Of a stretch of DNA of 56,265 nt, positions 18,189 to 27,547 are shown piece by piece. The notes below the pieces were generated by a model. It saw nothing but the letters and a program-made list of their open reading frames with translations. It did not search any database and had not been told where the DNA came from. How positions within the stretch are numbered: the first letter of the stretch is position 1; the number at the start of each line of letters is the position of its first letter. The DNA is taken from contig DUSN01000065.1 of the NCBI GenBank assembly GCA_012842605.1, positions 1 to 56,265 of the forward strand, in the 5' to 3' direction. The position numbers and the translations under genes were made by a program. The stretch is from Clostridiales bacterium. Lineage in GTDB: Bacteria; Bacillota; Clostridia; Caldicoprobacterales; DTU083.

Positions 18189-19379
18189 ATGAACGGAATT
18201 TTTGACAACCTGACTCGAGTAAAACAAGCAAGAACCAGGAGATGTTCCAGTTGGGATGAAACAGGACGGAATATGGACGCATGGAAAATTTCAAAAGGAG
18301 AAACCAGGGTACTGGCAGATATTAAAGGGCCCGGAAAGATCACTCATATATGGATGACCCAGGGAAATGATGATACGGAATTCCTGCGCAAGGTTTTGCT
18401 GAAATTTTATTGGGATGATGAAGTGAACCCAAGCATACTTGTTCCTTTGGGCGACTTTTTCTGTTTGGGCCATGGCATGGTTAATTCATTTCAAAGCCTG
18501 TTTTTCACTGCATCTACAAGTGAACAGTCCAGGAATAAGTTCGGACACTTTGTTGCGCTCAACTGCTATCTGCCTATGCCGTTCAACAAGTCTGCAAGAG
18601 TTGAGCTTGTTAATGAAACCGATTCCGATCACTACCAGTATTTTTATATAGACTACGAAACATATGATGCACCGTTGGATGAGGATATTGCATACCTGCA
18701 TGCTTGCTTCAGAAGGGAAAACCCATGCAACGGATGGGCACCTGAAATAACAGCCAATGCAAAACCAGCCAATATTGTCAACAAGACCGACAAGGATAAT
18801 TATCTCCTGGTGGAAGCAGAAGGAGAAGGCCATCTGATTGGATTCAACCTATCGGTAACCAATTTGCAGCACTATGTAAAGAGACCTCATGAAAGAACAT
18901 GGTGGGGAGAAGGGGACGAGATGATCTTCATAGACGGTGAACCATGGCCGCCCAGCATCCATGGAACCGGAAGCGAAGATTTTCTGAACCAGGCATTTGG
19001 TATGCAGCCCAATGCGTACATTTATAACGGAAGCTCCATATATGAGCATGAAACGGAAGGGTACCAGACATCATATGTGTTTTATGCTACCAATCCCATA
19101 CGTTTTTCAAAAAGCATCCGGGCTTCTATAGAGCATGGGCATGGCAATCACTTATCCAATGAATATTCATCCGTTGCATACTGGTATCAGAAGGAACCCC
19201 ATAAGAAGTTCGGCATCATTCCAGTAAAACAGAGAGTTCCACTTGTAAGGACTTTTGCATTCCCTGAGGGCAGCAAAACCGATCCCATACCGGTAGAGCT
19301 CAATGAGGAAATGAAGGAAATGAAGAAGCTTTGGGAGGAAAAGTACAAGACAAGAGAAGTGGATAATGAACTTTACTAG
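18189..19379 (+). CDS. GH172 family (DUF2961) glycosidase
   Basis: This 396-residue protein has the DUF2961 hallmarks GPGKITHIWMT, VPLGDFFCLGHG, GTGSEDFLNQAFG and YEHETEGYQTSYVFY. The family, now GH172, includes difructose-dianhydride and D-arabinofuranose-active enzymes that work as trimers. Glutamates in the last two motifs are likely catalytic by family analogy. No signal peptide is present, so it acts in the cytoplasm. Neighbouring mannosidases suggest the imported glycan carries a furanose side group. GAGGTG precedes the ATG. Confidence 0.87.
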   Translation: MNGIFDNLTRVKQARTRRCSSWDETGRNMDAWKISKGETRVLADIKGPGKITHIWMTQGNDDTEFLRKVLLKFYWDDEVNPSILVPLGDFFCLGHGMVNSFQSLFFTASTSEQSRNKFGHFVALNCYLPMPFNKSARVELVNETDSDHYQYFYIDYETYDAPLDEDIAYLHACFRRENPCNGWAPEITANAKPANIVNKTDKDNYLLVEAEGEGHLIGFNLSVTNLQHYVKRPHERTWWGEGDEMIFIDGEPWPPSIHGTGSEDFLNQAFGMQPNAYIYNGSSIYEHETEGYQTSYVFYATNPIRFSKSIRASIEHGHGNHLSNEYSSVAYWYQKEPHKKFGIIPVKQRVPLVRTFAFPEGSKTDPIPVELNEEMKEMKKLWEEKYKTREVDNELY

Positions 19380-19457
19380 TATGTGTTTGCAATGTGACGG
19401 TAAAGGTTAGCATTTTGCAGTATTTCATTAATAAGAAAGGGGGCAGGCATCCGAATA

Positions 19458-20687
19458 ATGCCGATAATGCATATGACATCAAGAGAACGAATTATAGAAG
19501 CAATTAATCACAGGGAACCGGATATGCTGCCGATTGATTTCGGAGGCATGCGGTCAACCGGCATCAATGCCAGGGCTTATAAGAATCTGAAAGATTTCCT
19601 GGGGATAAAAGAAGGCAATGTAAAGCTGTATGATGTATTTCAGCAATTAGCAGAACCCGAGATGGAGGTTCTGAACCTGCTGGGAGGCGATGTGGTACAA
19701 CTCCACAGGCTGGCGCCTGCTTTTGGCATAAAGATTGACCGTTGGAAGCGTGCCAGGCTGTATGATGAGTTTGATGCCTTAGTGCCTGAGGACTACACGC
19801 CTGTGCCCAACGAGAATGGAGACCTTGAAATCATAGACAATGGGAAGGTAATAGCCCGCATGCCTAAAGGTGGTTTCTACTTTGACCAGGTAGATCATCC
19901 ATATGAGCATGTAGAAACCTATCAGGATATTGACGACATCCCTATTCCGGAGATTACCGATGAAGAACTGGCATACCTGGAAAAGGAAGCCAAAAGGCTG
20001 TATGAGCAGACAGACAAGGCCATATTGGCTGCCTTTGGCGGAAATATCTTTGAGGCAGGCCAGATTAACTGGGGATATGAGAAGTTTTTCGTAGATCTTG
20101 CCATCAACAAGGATCTTGTTCATTACTGGCTTAATAAGCTGACCGATGCTTATTTGAGGGACCTGGACAAATACCTTAAGGCAGTGGGCAAGTATATAAA
20201 TGTAATCCAGTTTGGAGACGATCTTGGCACACAGCAGGCTCCTCAGATATCGGCAGATATGTACAGGGAAATGATAAAACCCTACCATAAAAGGCAGTAT
20301 GAGTTTGTCAGAAATAATTATCCCCATATCAAGGTATTCCTGCATTCCTGCGGAGCCATATATGACCTGATTCCGGACTTGATTGATGCCGGGGTGGAAA
20401 TATTGAACCCTGTCCAGATCTCCGCTAAGGGAATGAATCCGGCGCGGCTGAAAAAGGAATTCGGCAAGGACCTTGTGTTCTGGGGCGGAGGTGCTGATAT
20501 GCAGGGCCTGGTTAACTATGGTTCAATAGACCAAATTAAGCAGCATACCAGGGAACTGATTGAGATTTTTTCTCCCGGCGGCGGATATGTATTTAATCAG
20601 GTTCATAATATTCAATCCAATATCACACCGGATAAAGTAATGGCTATATATGAAACAGCTCTTTCTTTCAGAAAGAATGGACAATAG
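19458..20687 (+). CDS. URO-D/MtaA-CmuA family protein 4
   Basis: This is the largest of the five paralogues, 409 residues, with MTSRERIIEAINHREPD at the family start and the HSCGA motif (His296, Cys298). Two in-frame ATGs (19467, 19473) follow the first; the third would give the usual MTSRER beginning, but the ribosome site AAAGGGGG (19437-19443) is closer to the first. The stretch ILNPVQISAKGMNP closely resembles ILHPIQAQAAGMDA in the protein encoded at 25205, so these two form a subgroup. It overlaps or nearly abuts the third GH38 gene. The function is unknown. Confidence 0.85.
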   Translation: MPIMHMTSRERIIEAINHREPDMLPIDFGGMRSTGINARAYKNLKDFLGIKEGNVKLYDVFQQLAEPEMEVLNLLGGDVVQLHRLAPAFGIKIDRWKRARLYDEFDALVPEDYTPVPNENGDLEIIDNGKVIARMPKGGFYFDQVDHPYEHVETYQDIDDIPIPEITDEELAYLEKEAKRLYEQTDKAILAAFGGNIFEAGQINWGYEKFFVDLAINKDLVHYWLNKLTDAYLRDLDKYLKAVGKYINVIQFGDDLGTQQAPQISADMYREMIKPYHKRQYEFVRNNYPHIKVFLHSCGAIYDLIPDLIDAGVEILNPVQISAKGMNPARLKKEFGKDLVFWGGGADMQGLVNYGSIDQIKQHTRELIEIFSPGGGYVFNQVHNIQSNITPDKVMAIYETALSFRKNGQ

Positions 20688-20700
20688 CAATAAAGAAAGG

Positions 20701-23547
20701 ATGTGCGGTCTGTCAATGGCAGATTTCTATGATAAGCTGGAGGAGCTCCGCTCCAACAAGGGGTATTGGGCGGAAAGGATCCTGTCTGAGCTTCGTTATG
20801 GTGTCAAGCTTTCCAAAGTAAACGGGGGAGCATTTGACGAACTTATTTGTGATGCGGTTAAGTACCTGGATGAAAAAGTAAAGGAAGAAGGCGCAATTAC
20901 AAAGGAAACTGCGTTGAAGGCAGAAAGCATGATAATGGAGCTTTCTTCTGCTGCGAAAAGCTACAGAATGATATGCACAGCCCATGCTCATATTGACATG
21001 AACTGGATGTGGGGCTATGCAGAAACGGCTTTAACTGCACTTGATACCTTCCGGACCATGCTTCGTCTGATGGAGGAGTATCCTGATTTTAAATTCTCCC
21101 AGTCCCAGGCATCGGTATACCGGATTGTTGAGGAATACGATCCGGATATGCTGGAGGAGATCAAGGCACGGATTAAGGAAGGACGCTGGGAAGTTACGGC
21201 ATCTACCTGGGTTGAAGCAGACAAGAATATGCCCGTTGGGGAAAGCTTTGCACGTCATATTCTGTATACCAAACGCTACCTGTCCAGGCTGCTGGATATA
21301 AGCCCGGAATCTCTTAAGCTGGACTTTGAACCAGATACCTTCGGCCACAGCCGGAATATTCCTGAGGTTCTGTCAAAGGGCGGTGTTAAGTATTATTATC
21401 ACTGCAGGGGGTATGAGGGACACAGCATTTACCGCTGGAAAGCTCCTTCAGGTGCCTCGGTGATTGCATACAGGGAACCTGTCGGATACAATGCGGCCAT
21501 TGACACGGAGATTGCAATGATTGTTCCGGAGTTCTGTTCTAAGCATGGTATTAAAACCATGATGAAGGTTTACGGCGTAGGTGACCATGGCGGCGGTCCA
21601 ACACGCCGTGATGTGGAACGGCTTATTGAAATGAACTCCTGGCCGGTATTTCCGACGATTAACTTTGGCACCTTTGCTGAGTTTTTTAAAACAATTGAGA
21701 AAGAAATCGGAGACAGGCTTCCTGTCGTTGATCATGAGCTGAACTTTGTATTTTCAGGCTGCTATACTACACAAACCAGGATAAAGCTGTCCAATAGAGT
21801 CGGTGAAGCAAAGCTTTATGATGCCGAGGCATTCAGCACATTGTCATCCCTTTATGCCGGCGGCAGGTATCCCGGCAGGATGTATGAAGAAGCCTGGAGA
21901 AAGGTCATGTTTAACCAGTTCCACGACATTATAACCGGTTCCGGAGTGATTGAAACCAGAGAGTATGCCATGGGGCAGTTCCAGCAGGTGCTGACAGCTG
22001 CAAATACCGGTTATATTCAGGCATTGCGCAATATTGCATCCAGGATAAACACCATCGTGCTTCCGGCAGCTGAAGAAGATGATAATGAGTCCATTTCAGA
22101 GGGTGCAGGCGCTGGATTCTCAATCTCAGACTACGGTATCCCCCAGACCGAAAGAGGCCGGGGCAAGAGCAGAATTTATCACTTCTTCAACCCATCTGCT
22201 CATGACAGATCAGAGCCGGTTGAAATAACTGTCTGGGATTGGCCGGGCGATATGGATCGGATTGAAATCTGCGACACCGACGGAAACCTCGTCAGACATC
22301 AGATAGTAAGCGGCAGAGCCCAGCAGCTGCATCCGGAAGGAGCTTTCTGGGGTCATAAATACATGAAGCTGCTAGTTGATGCCAAGGTACCTGCTTTGGG
22401 ATACAGTACCTTACTGCTGAAGGAACGTTCCCTGCAGGATACCAAAGTAAACATACATGTATGGGATCGTACTGAAAAGCCTGATGAGCAGTATGTATTA
22501 GAGAATGAATATGTAAAGGTAGTACTGGACTCAAAAAATGCTTCCATCGTTTCCATGAAGGACAAGGCAAGCGGCAGGGAACTGATAGATCCTAACCGGC
22601 CTGCCGGCATCTTCAGGCTGATAGAAGAAGATACTGCCAAGGGCATGACATCCTGGGTTGTAGGAAGGCATATGAACATAACTGATCTTAACCGGGACGT
22701 AAAGGTTAAGGATGTTTCCATCGGACAGGATAAGCTGCGGCAATGGGTTTCTTACAGCATAGCATTCAGGAGTTCCAGACTGGATGTAAAGGTTGCTTTG
22801 GATTACAACAGCCCCAGGCTGGAGTTTAATGTGGAATACGACTGGCAGGAGAATCCGGTCAGGAATGTTTTCATTCCGCAGCTTAACTTCCATATGCCTT
22901 TTGCATACCAATGCAGGAAATATAAATATGATATTCCCTTCGGAACAATTGAAAGAGAACCTGCAAATATGGATCTGCCCGGAAACAGCTGGGCCCTTGC
23001 CTTGCCGGAGAACCCGGAAGATAAGGCAATCAGAATTGTAACTACCACTAAATACGGTTTCCGGGGATTTGACAATTCGCTTTCACTTACCCTGGTACGC
23101 AGCTCCTATGATCCCGATCCCTATCCGGAGCATGGAATAGAAAGGTTCCGTTTTGCCGTTGAACTAGTTGATGCCGCCGATAATAAGGCATTAGTTGAAA
23201 AGGCATTTGATTATAACCATCCAATCGGCTTTGTACCCGGGTTAAGGCAGGAGGGAGACCTCCCGCTTGAGGGCAGTTTCCTGTCCCTTGTTGGAGGCAG
23301 CGTTGCAGTGTCTGCTGTCAAGGTTCCGGAGGAAGCGGGGTCAAAACGCATGATTGTGCGCGTATACGAAACCTCAGGGAGTGACACCACTGTACTATTG
23401 AAGCTGGCAGCACCTGTTTCAGCAGCATGGCATGTTGACTTGAATGAAAACATCTTGGGCAATGCCGGTATTACTGCGGAAGGCTGCATGGTGAAAGCAG
23501 ATGTAAGGGCAAACAGCACGGAGAGCATTTTAATAGAGCTGTTATAG
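20701..23547 (+). CDS. GH38 alpha-mannosidase, third type
   Basis: This is a cytoplasmic GH38 enzyme of about 948 residues. Metal-binding HAHIDMNWMW (His97, Asp99), nucleophile EPDTFGHS (Asp212) and a NQFHDIITGSG motif are present. The sequence diverges from the other two GH38 proteins throughout. The start is uncertain: in-frame ATGs lie at 20650, 20677, 20701 and 20716. The first two overlap the upstream URO-D-like gene, and AAAGGA at 20696 favours 20701 or 20716. Close packing with URO-D protein 4 repeats the GH38/URO-D pairing seen earlier in the locus. Confidence 0.92.
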   Translation: MCGLSMADFYDKLEELRSNKGYWAERILSELRYGVKLSKVNGGAFDELICDAVKYLDEKVKEEGAITKETALKAESMIMELSSAAKSYRMICTAHAHIDMNWMWGYAETALTALDTFRTMLRLMEEYPDFKFSQSQASVYRIVEEYDPDMLEEIKARIKEGRWEVTASTWVEADKNMPVGESFARHILYTKRYLSRLLDISPESLKLDFEPDTFGHSRNIPEVLSKGGVKYYYHCRGYEGHSIYRWKAPSGASVIAYREPVGYNAAIDTEIAMIVPEFCSKHGIKTMMKVYGVGDHGGGPTRRDVERLIEMNSWPVFPTINFGTFAEFFKTIEKEIGDRLPVVDHELNFVFSGCYTTQTRIKLSNRVGEAKLYDAEAFSTLSSLYAGGRYPGRMYEEAWRKVMFNQFHDIITGSGVIETREYAMGQFQQVLTAANTGYIQALRNIASRINTIVLPAAEEDDNESISEGAGAGFSISDYGIPQTERGRGKSRIYHFFNPSAHDRSEPVEITVWDWPGDMDRIEICDTDGNLVRHQIVSGRAQQLHPEGAFWGHKYMKLLVDAKVPALGYSTLLLKERSLQDTKVNIHVWDRTEKPDEQYVLENEYVKVVLDSKNASIVSMKDKASGRELIDPNRPAGIFRLIEEDTAKGMTSWVVGRHMNITDLNRDVKVKDVSIGQDKLRQWVSYSIAFRSSRLDVKVALDYNSPRLEFNVEYDWQENPVRNVFIPQLNFHMPFAYQCRKYKYDIPFGTIEREPANMDLPGNSWALALPENPEDKAIRIVTTTKYGFRGFDNSLSLTLVRSSYDPDPYPEHGIERFRFAVELVDAADNKALVEKAFDYNHPIGFVPGLRQEGDLPLEGSFLSLVGGSVAVSAVKVPEEAGSKRMIVRVYETSGSDTTVLLKLAAPVSAAWHVDLNENILGNAGITAEGCMVKADVRANSTESILIELL

Positions 23548-23593
23548 CGTGAATTTGGCAAAGCTGTTAAAGTGAAAATACTGGAGTGGAAGT

Positions 23594-25084
23594 ATGAACG
23601 GCAGGAAACCCAATGTACTGATTATAATGTGTGACCAGCTGAATGCAGGAGTATTAAGCTGCTATGGAGGGCCTGTAAAGGCCCTCAACCTTGAAAGGCT
23701 GGCTAGTGCTGGTGTAGTTTTTGAAAATGCATTTTGTACAACACCCATATGCACACCCACCAGGGCATCCATACTAACAGGGAAGTATCCTCACAATCAT
23801 GGGATTGTAGGCAATGTATGGAGAAATGAGTATCCATGGTTTAGGGGAGTTCCCGTTACAGAAGAGGGAATCAGGGAAGACGATCTGACCACAGAAAAAA
23901 TTCTCAGTCAAAATGGTTACCATACAGTTCATTTTGGGAAGTGGCATGTCAAGGGTGATGAGGATCTTTCATATTACCCTGAAATGTACAGGGAACATTA
24001 TGAGTATGCTGAAGAAATGTCTGAGAAATTTCAGGCAGTTCGCAGGCTGCCGGAGGATCAATGGCTGGACTGGTATGGCTGGGCTCTACCTGTCAAAGTA
24101 CCGGAAGTGGTAAAAGCGGCTGTTCGCAGGTTTGAGGAAAGCGGCAGCAAGATACAGGTGCACCCGTTTACCAGGAAAATAGGGTTGTTGGAAATGGATC
24201 TGGAGGATACCTTTGATTGCAGAGTTGTTGACAGGACTCTGAGCTTTTTGAGAAACACAGGAGACGAGCCTTTTATGCTTACCTGTTCCCTGAATGTCCC
24301 GCATGACCCGAATGTGCTGCCATTGCCTTTCTATGGTATGTTTCCGCCGGAAGATGTGATGCTTCCTGAAAACTTTAAATTTATTGAAAGCCTGTTTGAA
24401 AATGAACTGTCCAGAAATATTGTAAAGGCATATGGTGAAGACTACGTAAGGGAATTCCTGTCCATTTATTACAGCAGTGTTCTTATGCTTGACCACTTTG
24501 TGGGACAAATCCTGGACACATTGGAGGATAAGGGTCTGAAGGAAAATACAATTGTACTGTTTGTATCTGATCATGGTGATATGGCCGGCGGCCATGGAAT
24601 GGTATGGAAGAGCACATCCGCTTTCTATGATGAGATAGCACGGCAGGCTATGATTCTCAGTTATCCTGCCAGGCTGAAACCAGGCCGCTGCAGGGTAACA
24701 GCCAGTGCAGTTGATGTTCTGCCTACCCTGGTGGACTTGTGCGGCTTTTGTATACCAGAAGATATTGATGGTGTAAGCCTGGTGCCATACCTGGAAGGCA
24801 TAGCGGATTCCGACGGCTTATCAAGATATGTATACTGCGAAAAGATTGACTGGAACAAAGGGCATACCAGAGAGGTTTTCCCCGGAACACCTGCATCCTT
24901 CATGATGCGCAATTATGAGTGGAAATATATTAGATACCACAATGGAACGGAGCTCCTGTATCATCTGACAGAGGACCCGGGTGAAATAAGAAATCTAAGT
25001 TCTGTGGCTGAATATGAAGAGGTGAAAAGGGAGCTTTGCGGGATACTGTCAAACTGGTTGAATTACAGCGGCTTTAGAATTTAA
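23594..25084 (+). CDS. type I sulfatase, cytoplasmic
   Basis: This 496-residue protein has the sulfatase signature CTPTRASILTG with Cys53 as the residue converted to formylglycine and Arg57 as partner. Metal ligands are seen in MCDQ (Asp14) and SDHGD. No signal peptide is present, so it desulfates imported sugars inside the cell. The maturase (an anSME radical SAM enzyme or FGE) is not in this window. The presence of a sulfatase implies that some substrate of this locus is a sulfated glycan. It is 46 bp after the third GH38 gene. Confidence 0.92.
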   Translation: MNGRKPNVLIIMCDQLNAGVLSCYGGPVKALNLERLASAGVVFENAFCTTPICTPTRASILTGKYPHNHGIVGNVWRNEYPWFRGVPVTEEGIREDDLTTEKILSQNGYHTVHFGKWHVKGDEDLSYYPEMYREHYEYAEEMSEKFQAVRRLPEDQWLDWYGWALPVKVPEVVKAAVRRFEESGSKIQVHPFTRKIGLLEMDLEDTFDCRVVDRTLSFLRNTGDEPFMLTCSLNVPHDPNVLPLPFYGMFPPEDVMLPENFKFIESLFENELSRNIVKAYGEDYVREFLSIYYSSVLMLDHFVGQILDTLEDKGLKENTIVLFVSDHGDMAGGHGMVWKSTSAFYDEIARQAMILSYPARLKPGRCRVTASAVDVLPTLVDLCGFCIPEDIDGVSLVPYLEGIADSDGLSRYVYCEKIDWNKGHTREVFPGTPASFMMRNYEWKYIRYHNGTELLYHLTEDPGEIRNLSSVAEYEEVKRELCGILSNWLNYSGFRI

Positions 25085-25144
25085 TCGATAGACAAACCTA
25101 TTTCTGCCGGCAAAGGGTAAAAAATGGAGTGGCCGTTCTACTAT

Positions 25145-25172
25145 TTGACGGTGGCATTATTCATGATATGAT
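25145..25172 (+). promoter_or_regulatory. promoter before URO-D protein 5
   Basis: TTGACG (25145-25150) and TATGAT (25167-25172) have a 16-nt spacer in the 120-bp gap after the sulfatase gene. The next start codon is at 25205 with GAAGGAG upstream. Confidence 0.5.
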
Positions 25173-25204
25173 ATCTGAAAAACCTGAAAGAAGGAGCAAT
25201 TAGT

Positions 25205-26218
25205 ATGACATCAAGGGAAAAAGTAAACAGCATTTTTAATCTGCGCTCTAAGGGAGAGGGGGCCATGTGGACAGGGCATCCCAATCCTGCAACAATACCA
25301 ATCTATGCAAAGGAATGGGGCATAGAGGAAAGCGACGAAGCGATATTTAATTTTTTGAATGACGATTGCCGCTGGTTCACGGCAGATTCAGGATATCGTC
25401 ATCCGGAGGGAAAACGTGCGCTGGATCCCGGATATGGTATCAGCAAAAGCCGCAGTTTAAGCTCAGCAGGTTGTTTTGCTGAAGTGGAAACCATAGCAGA
25501 GGTTGAGGCTTACCCATGGCCAGATGTGAAATATTGTAATTTTGATGAGATTTACAAAAAGATTGATCAGCACCAGGATAAAATGATATTTACCGGAATG
25601 TGGTGTCCTTTCTTCCATGATCTTTGCGATTTTTTCGGTCTGGAAAACTATTTTATGAAGATGTATGACAATCCCAAAGTAGTTGAAGCAGCCACAGAAA
25701 AAATAGTTGATTACTATGTGGCTGCAAACGAGAAATTTTTCGAAGGCTTGGGCTCCAGAGCGGATGTTATGTTTTTCGGTAATGATCTGGGTACTCAGCG
25801 GGAATGCTTTATATCACCCAATTTATTCAGGAAATTTATCCTGCCCTCTTTTAAGCGCATTATTGCTGTGGGCAAAAAGTATAATAAAAAGATTATGCTG
25901 CACTCCTGCGGCTCCGTTGCTGCTATTATTCCCGACCTTATTGAGGCAGGCGTAGAAATTCTGCATCCTATTCAGGCACAAGCTGCCGGAATGGATGCAA
26001 AGAGTCTGGCACAGTACAAATCCGACCTTGCCTTTGTAGGCGGTATTGATGCCCAGTCTTTCTTTGTTAATGCAACACCCCAGCAGATCAAAGATGAAGT
26101 CAGGCGTGTTCGTGATATCCTGGGTCCGAATATAGTAATTTCACCCAGCCATGAGGAAATTCTGCCCAATATACCGGCAGAGAACATCCTGGCCATGGCC
26201 GAAGCTGCCAGAGAATAG
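25205..26218 (+). CDS. URO-D/MtaA-CmuA family protein 5
   Basis: This 337-residue paralogue has MTSREKVNSIF at the start, HSCGS (His233, Cys235), ILHPIQAQAAGMDA and the C-terminal ISPSHEEILPNIPAENI. It is close to the protein encoded at 19458 in the core. It is followed after 19 bp by a phosphoesterase gene and probably has its own promoter. As with the others, neither HemE function nor a haem context is supported. A methyltransferase-like role is possible, but no corrinoid protein is seen. Confidence 0.85.
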   Translation: MTSREKVNSIFNLRSKGEGAMWTGHPNPATIPIYAKEWGIEESDEAIFNFLNDDCRWFTADSGYRHPEGKRALDPGYGISKSRSLSSAGCFAEVETIAEVEAYPWPDVKYCNFDEIYKKIDQHQDKMIFTGMWCPFFHDLCDFFGLENYFMKMYDNPKVVEAATEKIVDYYVAANEKFFEGLGSRADVMFFGNDLGTQRECFISPNLFRKFILPSFKRIIAVGKKYNKKIMLHSCGSVAAIIPDLIEAGVEILHPIQAQAAGMDAKSLAQYKSDLAFVGGIDAQSFFVNATPQQIKDEVRRVRDILGPNIVISPSHEEILPNIPAENILAMAEAARE

Positions 26219-26237
26219 CATTGGGGTGAAAAATATC

Positions 26238-27263
26238 TTGGCAATTCTTTGTAAACCGTTGACTGATAAGGAAGCAGAAATGGGCAGGGCTTCTGTTGCT
26301 GCACTAAATAAAGAAATTTCAGATCGCTTCACTGACTTATCAGAAATCCGAATTATTGCCTGGGCCAGTGATCTTCACTTGCACCCTCCCGGAGGATACC
26401 CCTTTCCATTTACGGGCTTTGGCGGCATTTACCAATACATTGATTGCAGCAGGCAGTATATGCTCTGCCTGCACGAAATCAATGCATTGACTAAAAGGCC
26501 TGAGCTCATCGTGCTGGGTGGAGATATAACTGAAATGGGTCGTGAGGATGAGTGGATGGAATTTTCAAGAATCATGAACCTTGGGATTTGTGATATTCCT
26601 ACCATTCCGGTTATGGGCAATCATGAACATTTACAGCTTCCCGAAAAGGAAAGAATGAAAGAGCTATGGAACGAAATAAGGTGCCCAGGATGGCCTGATC
26701 TTGATAACCAGGATGAGTTTTTCTATTCCGTCATTCGCGGTAGTATCAAACATATTGTACTTGATACAGTTAAGCTGCCTGATACTGTTATGTCGGACAG
26801 GCAAAAAGCTTTTCTGGCTTCTGAGCTTTCTTATTCTGCTTATCCTATACTTATTTATCAACATGCCCATATAATGCCGGCAGGTAATTGGACTGATGGA
26901 GCTCTGTATCTGGACAAAGATATGATCCGGCTGATACATGAATGTCCCAATGTATTGGGTGTGTTCTCCGGACATACTCATAAGCCTTCTCTATGGAAGT
27001 ATAGGGGAAAGATGTATGGCACCTTCCCATCTGTTGGATACAGTATCGGAACCTGTACCGGCTGGGGCGGCATTATATTAAATAAAGAGGGGATAAAGGG
27101 AGTATTTTACAAGGAGTTGTCTGGAGAAAGCTATGATGACTGCATCGGTCCCAGGAGTCAAGAAGGCAGATTTGTATTTATGGAGCCAGAAAGCTTCGAA
27201 AAGAGTCCTCTACTGAACCCATTTTTCTGGTACAGGAATCCTGACCCTCTTATGCGGGAGTGA
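26238..27263 (+). CDS. calcineurin-like metallophosphoesterase
   Basis: The five dimetal motifs are visible: SDLHLH, GGDITEMG, MGNHEH, QHAHIM and SGHTHKPS. I choose TTG 26238 as the start (about 341 residues) because GGGGTG at 26222-26227 lies 10 nt upstream. An ATG at 26151 in the same frame would overlap the previous gene by 68 bp. The enzyme probably removes phosphate from a sugar phosphate or cleaves a phosphodiester on the imported glycan. No signal peptide is seen. It ends this transcription unit. Confidence 0.88.
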   Translation: MAILCKPLTDKEAEMGRASVAALNKEISDRFTDLSEIRIIAWASDLHLHPPGGYPFPFTGFGGIYQYIDCSRQYMLCLHEINALTKRPELIVLGGDITEMGREDEWMEFSRIMNLGICDIPTIPVMGNHEHLQLPEKERMKELWNEIRCPGWPDLDNQDEFFYSVIRGSIKHIVLDTVKLPDTVMSDRQKAFLASELSYSAYPILIYQHAHIMPAGNWTDGALYLDKDMIRLIHECPNVLGVFSGHTHKPSLWKYRGKMYGTFPSVGYSIGTCTGWGGIILNKEGIKGVFYKELSGESYDDCIGPRSQEGRFVFMEPESFEKSPLLNPFFWYRNPDPLMRE

Positions 27264-27475
27264 CTAAGGCTTGTTAATAAAAATACATATAAATAATCAG
27301 AAATGAATTAGCTTATTACACACACTCATTTGGATTATTGTCATTAGTATGCTGCAGAAAGCTTTCTGTCAGTTTGATATGAAAGGGGGGATAATTGGCG
27401 TAGGAATAATAAAGACAGCTGGCATTGAAGCAGTATCTGTATGAAGTGACTGTCCAAATTTGTGTGTACTATGTC

Positions 27476-27505
27476 TTGTAACAAATTGTATACAAGACGT
27501 ATAAG
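27476..27505 (+). promoter_or_regulatory. candidate promoter with palindromic operator of second importer
   Basis: Perfect palindrome TTGTATACAA (27486-27495) lies between a weak -35 (TTGTAA, 27476-27481) and TATAAG (27500-27505). The same decamer recurs at 30661-30670 before the aconitase gene. The rest of the 284-bp gap (27264-27547) shows nothing else clear. Confidence 0.45.
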
Positions 27506-27547
27506 TTCAAATGACAAAAAATTGTCAATGGAAGAGGAGAGAAAAAT

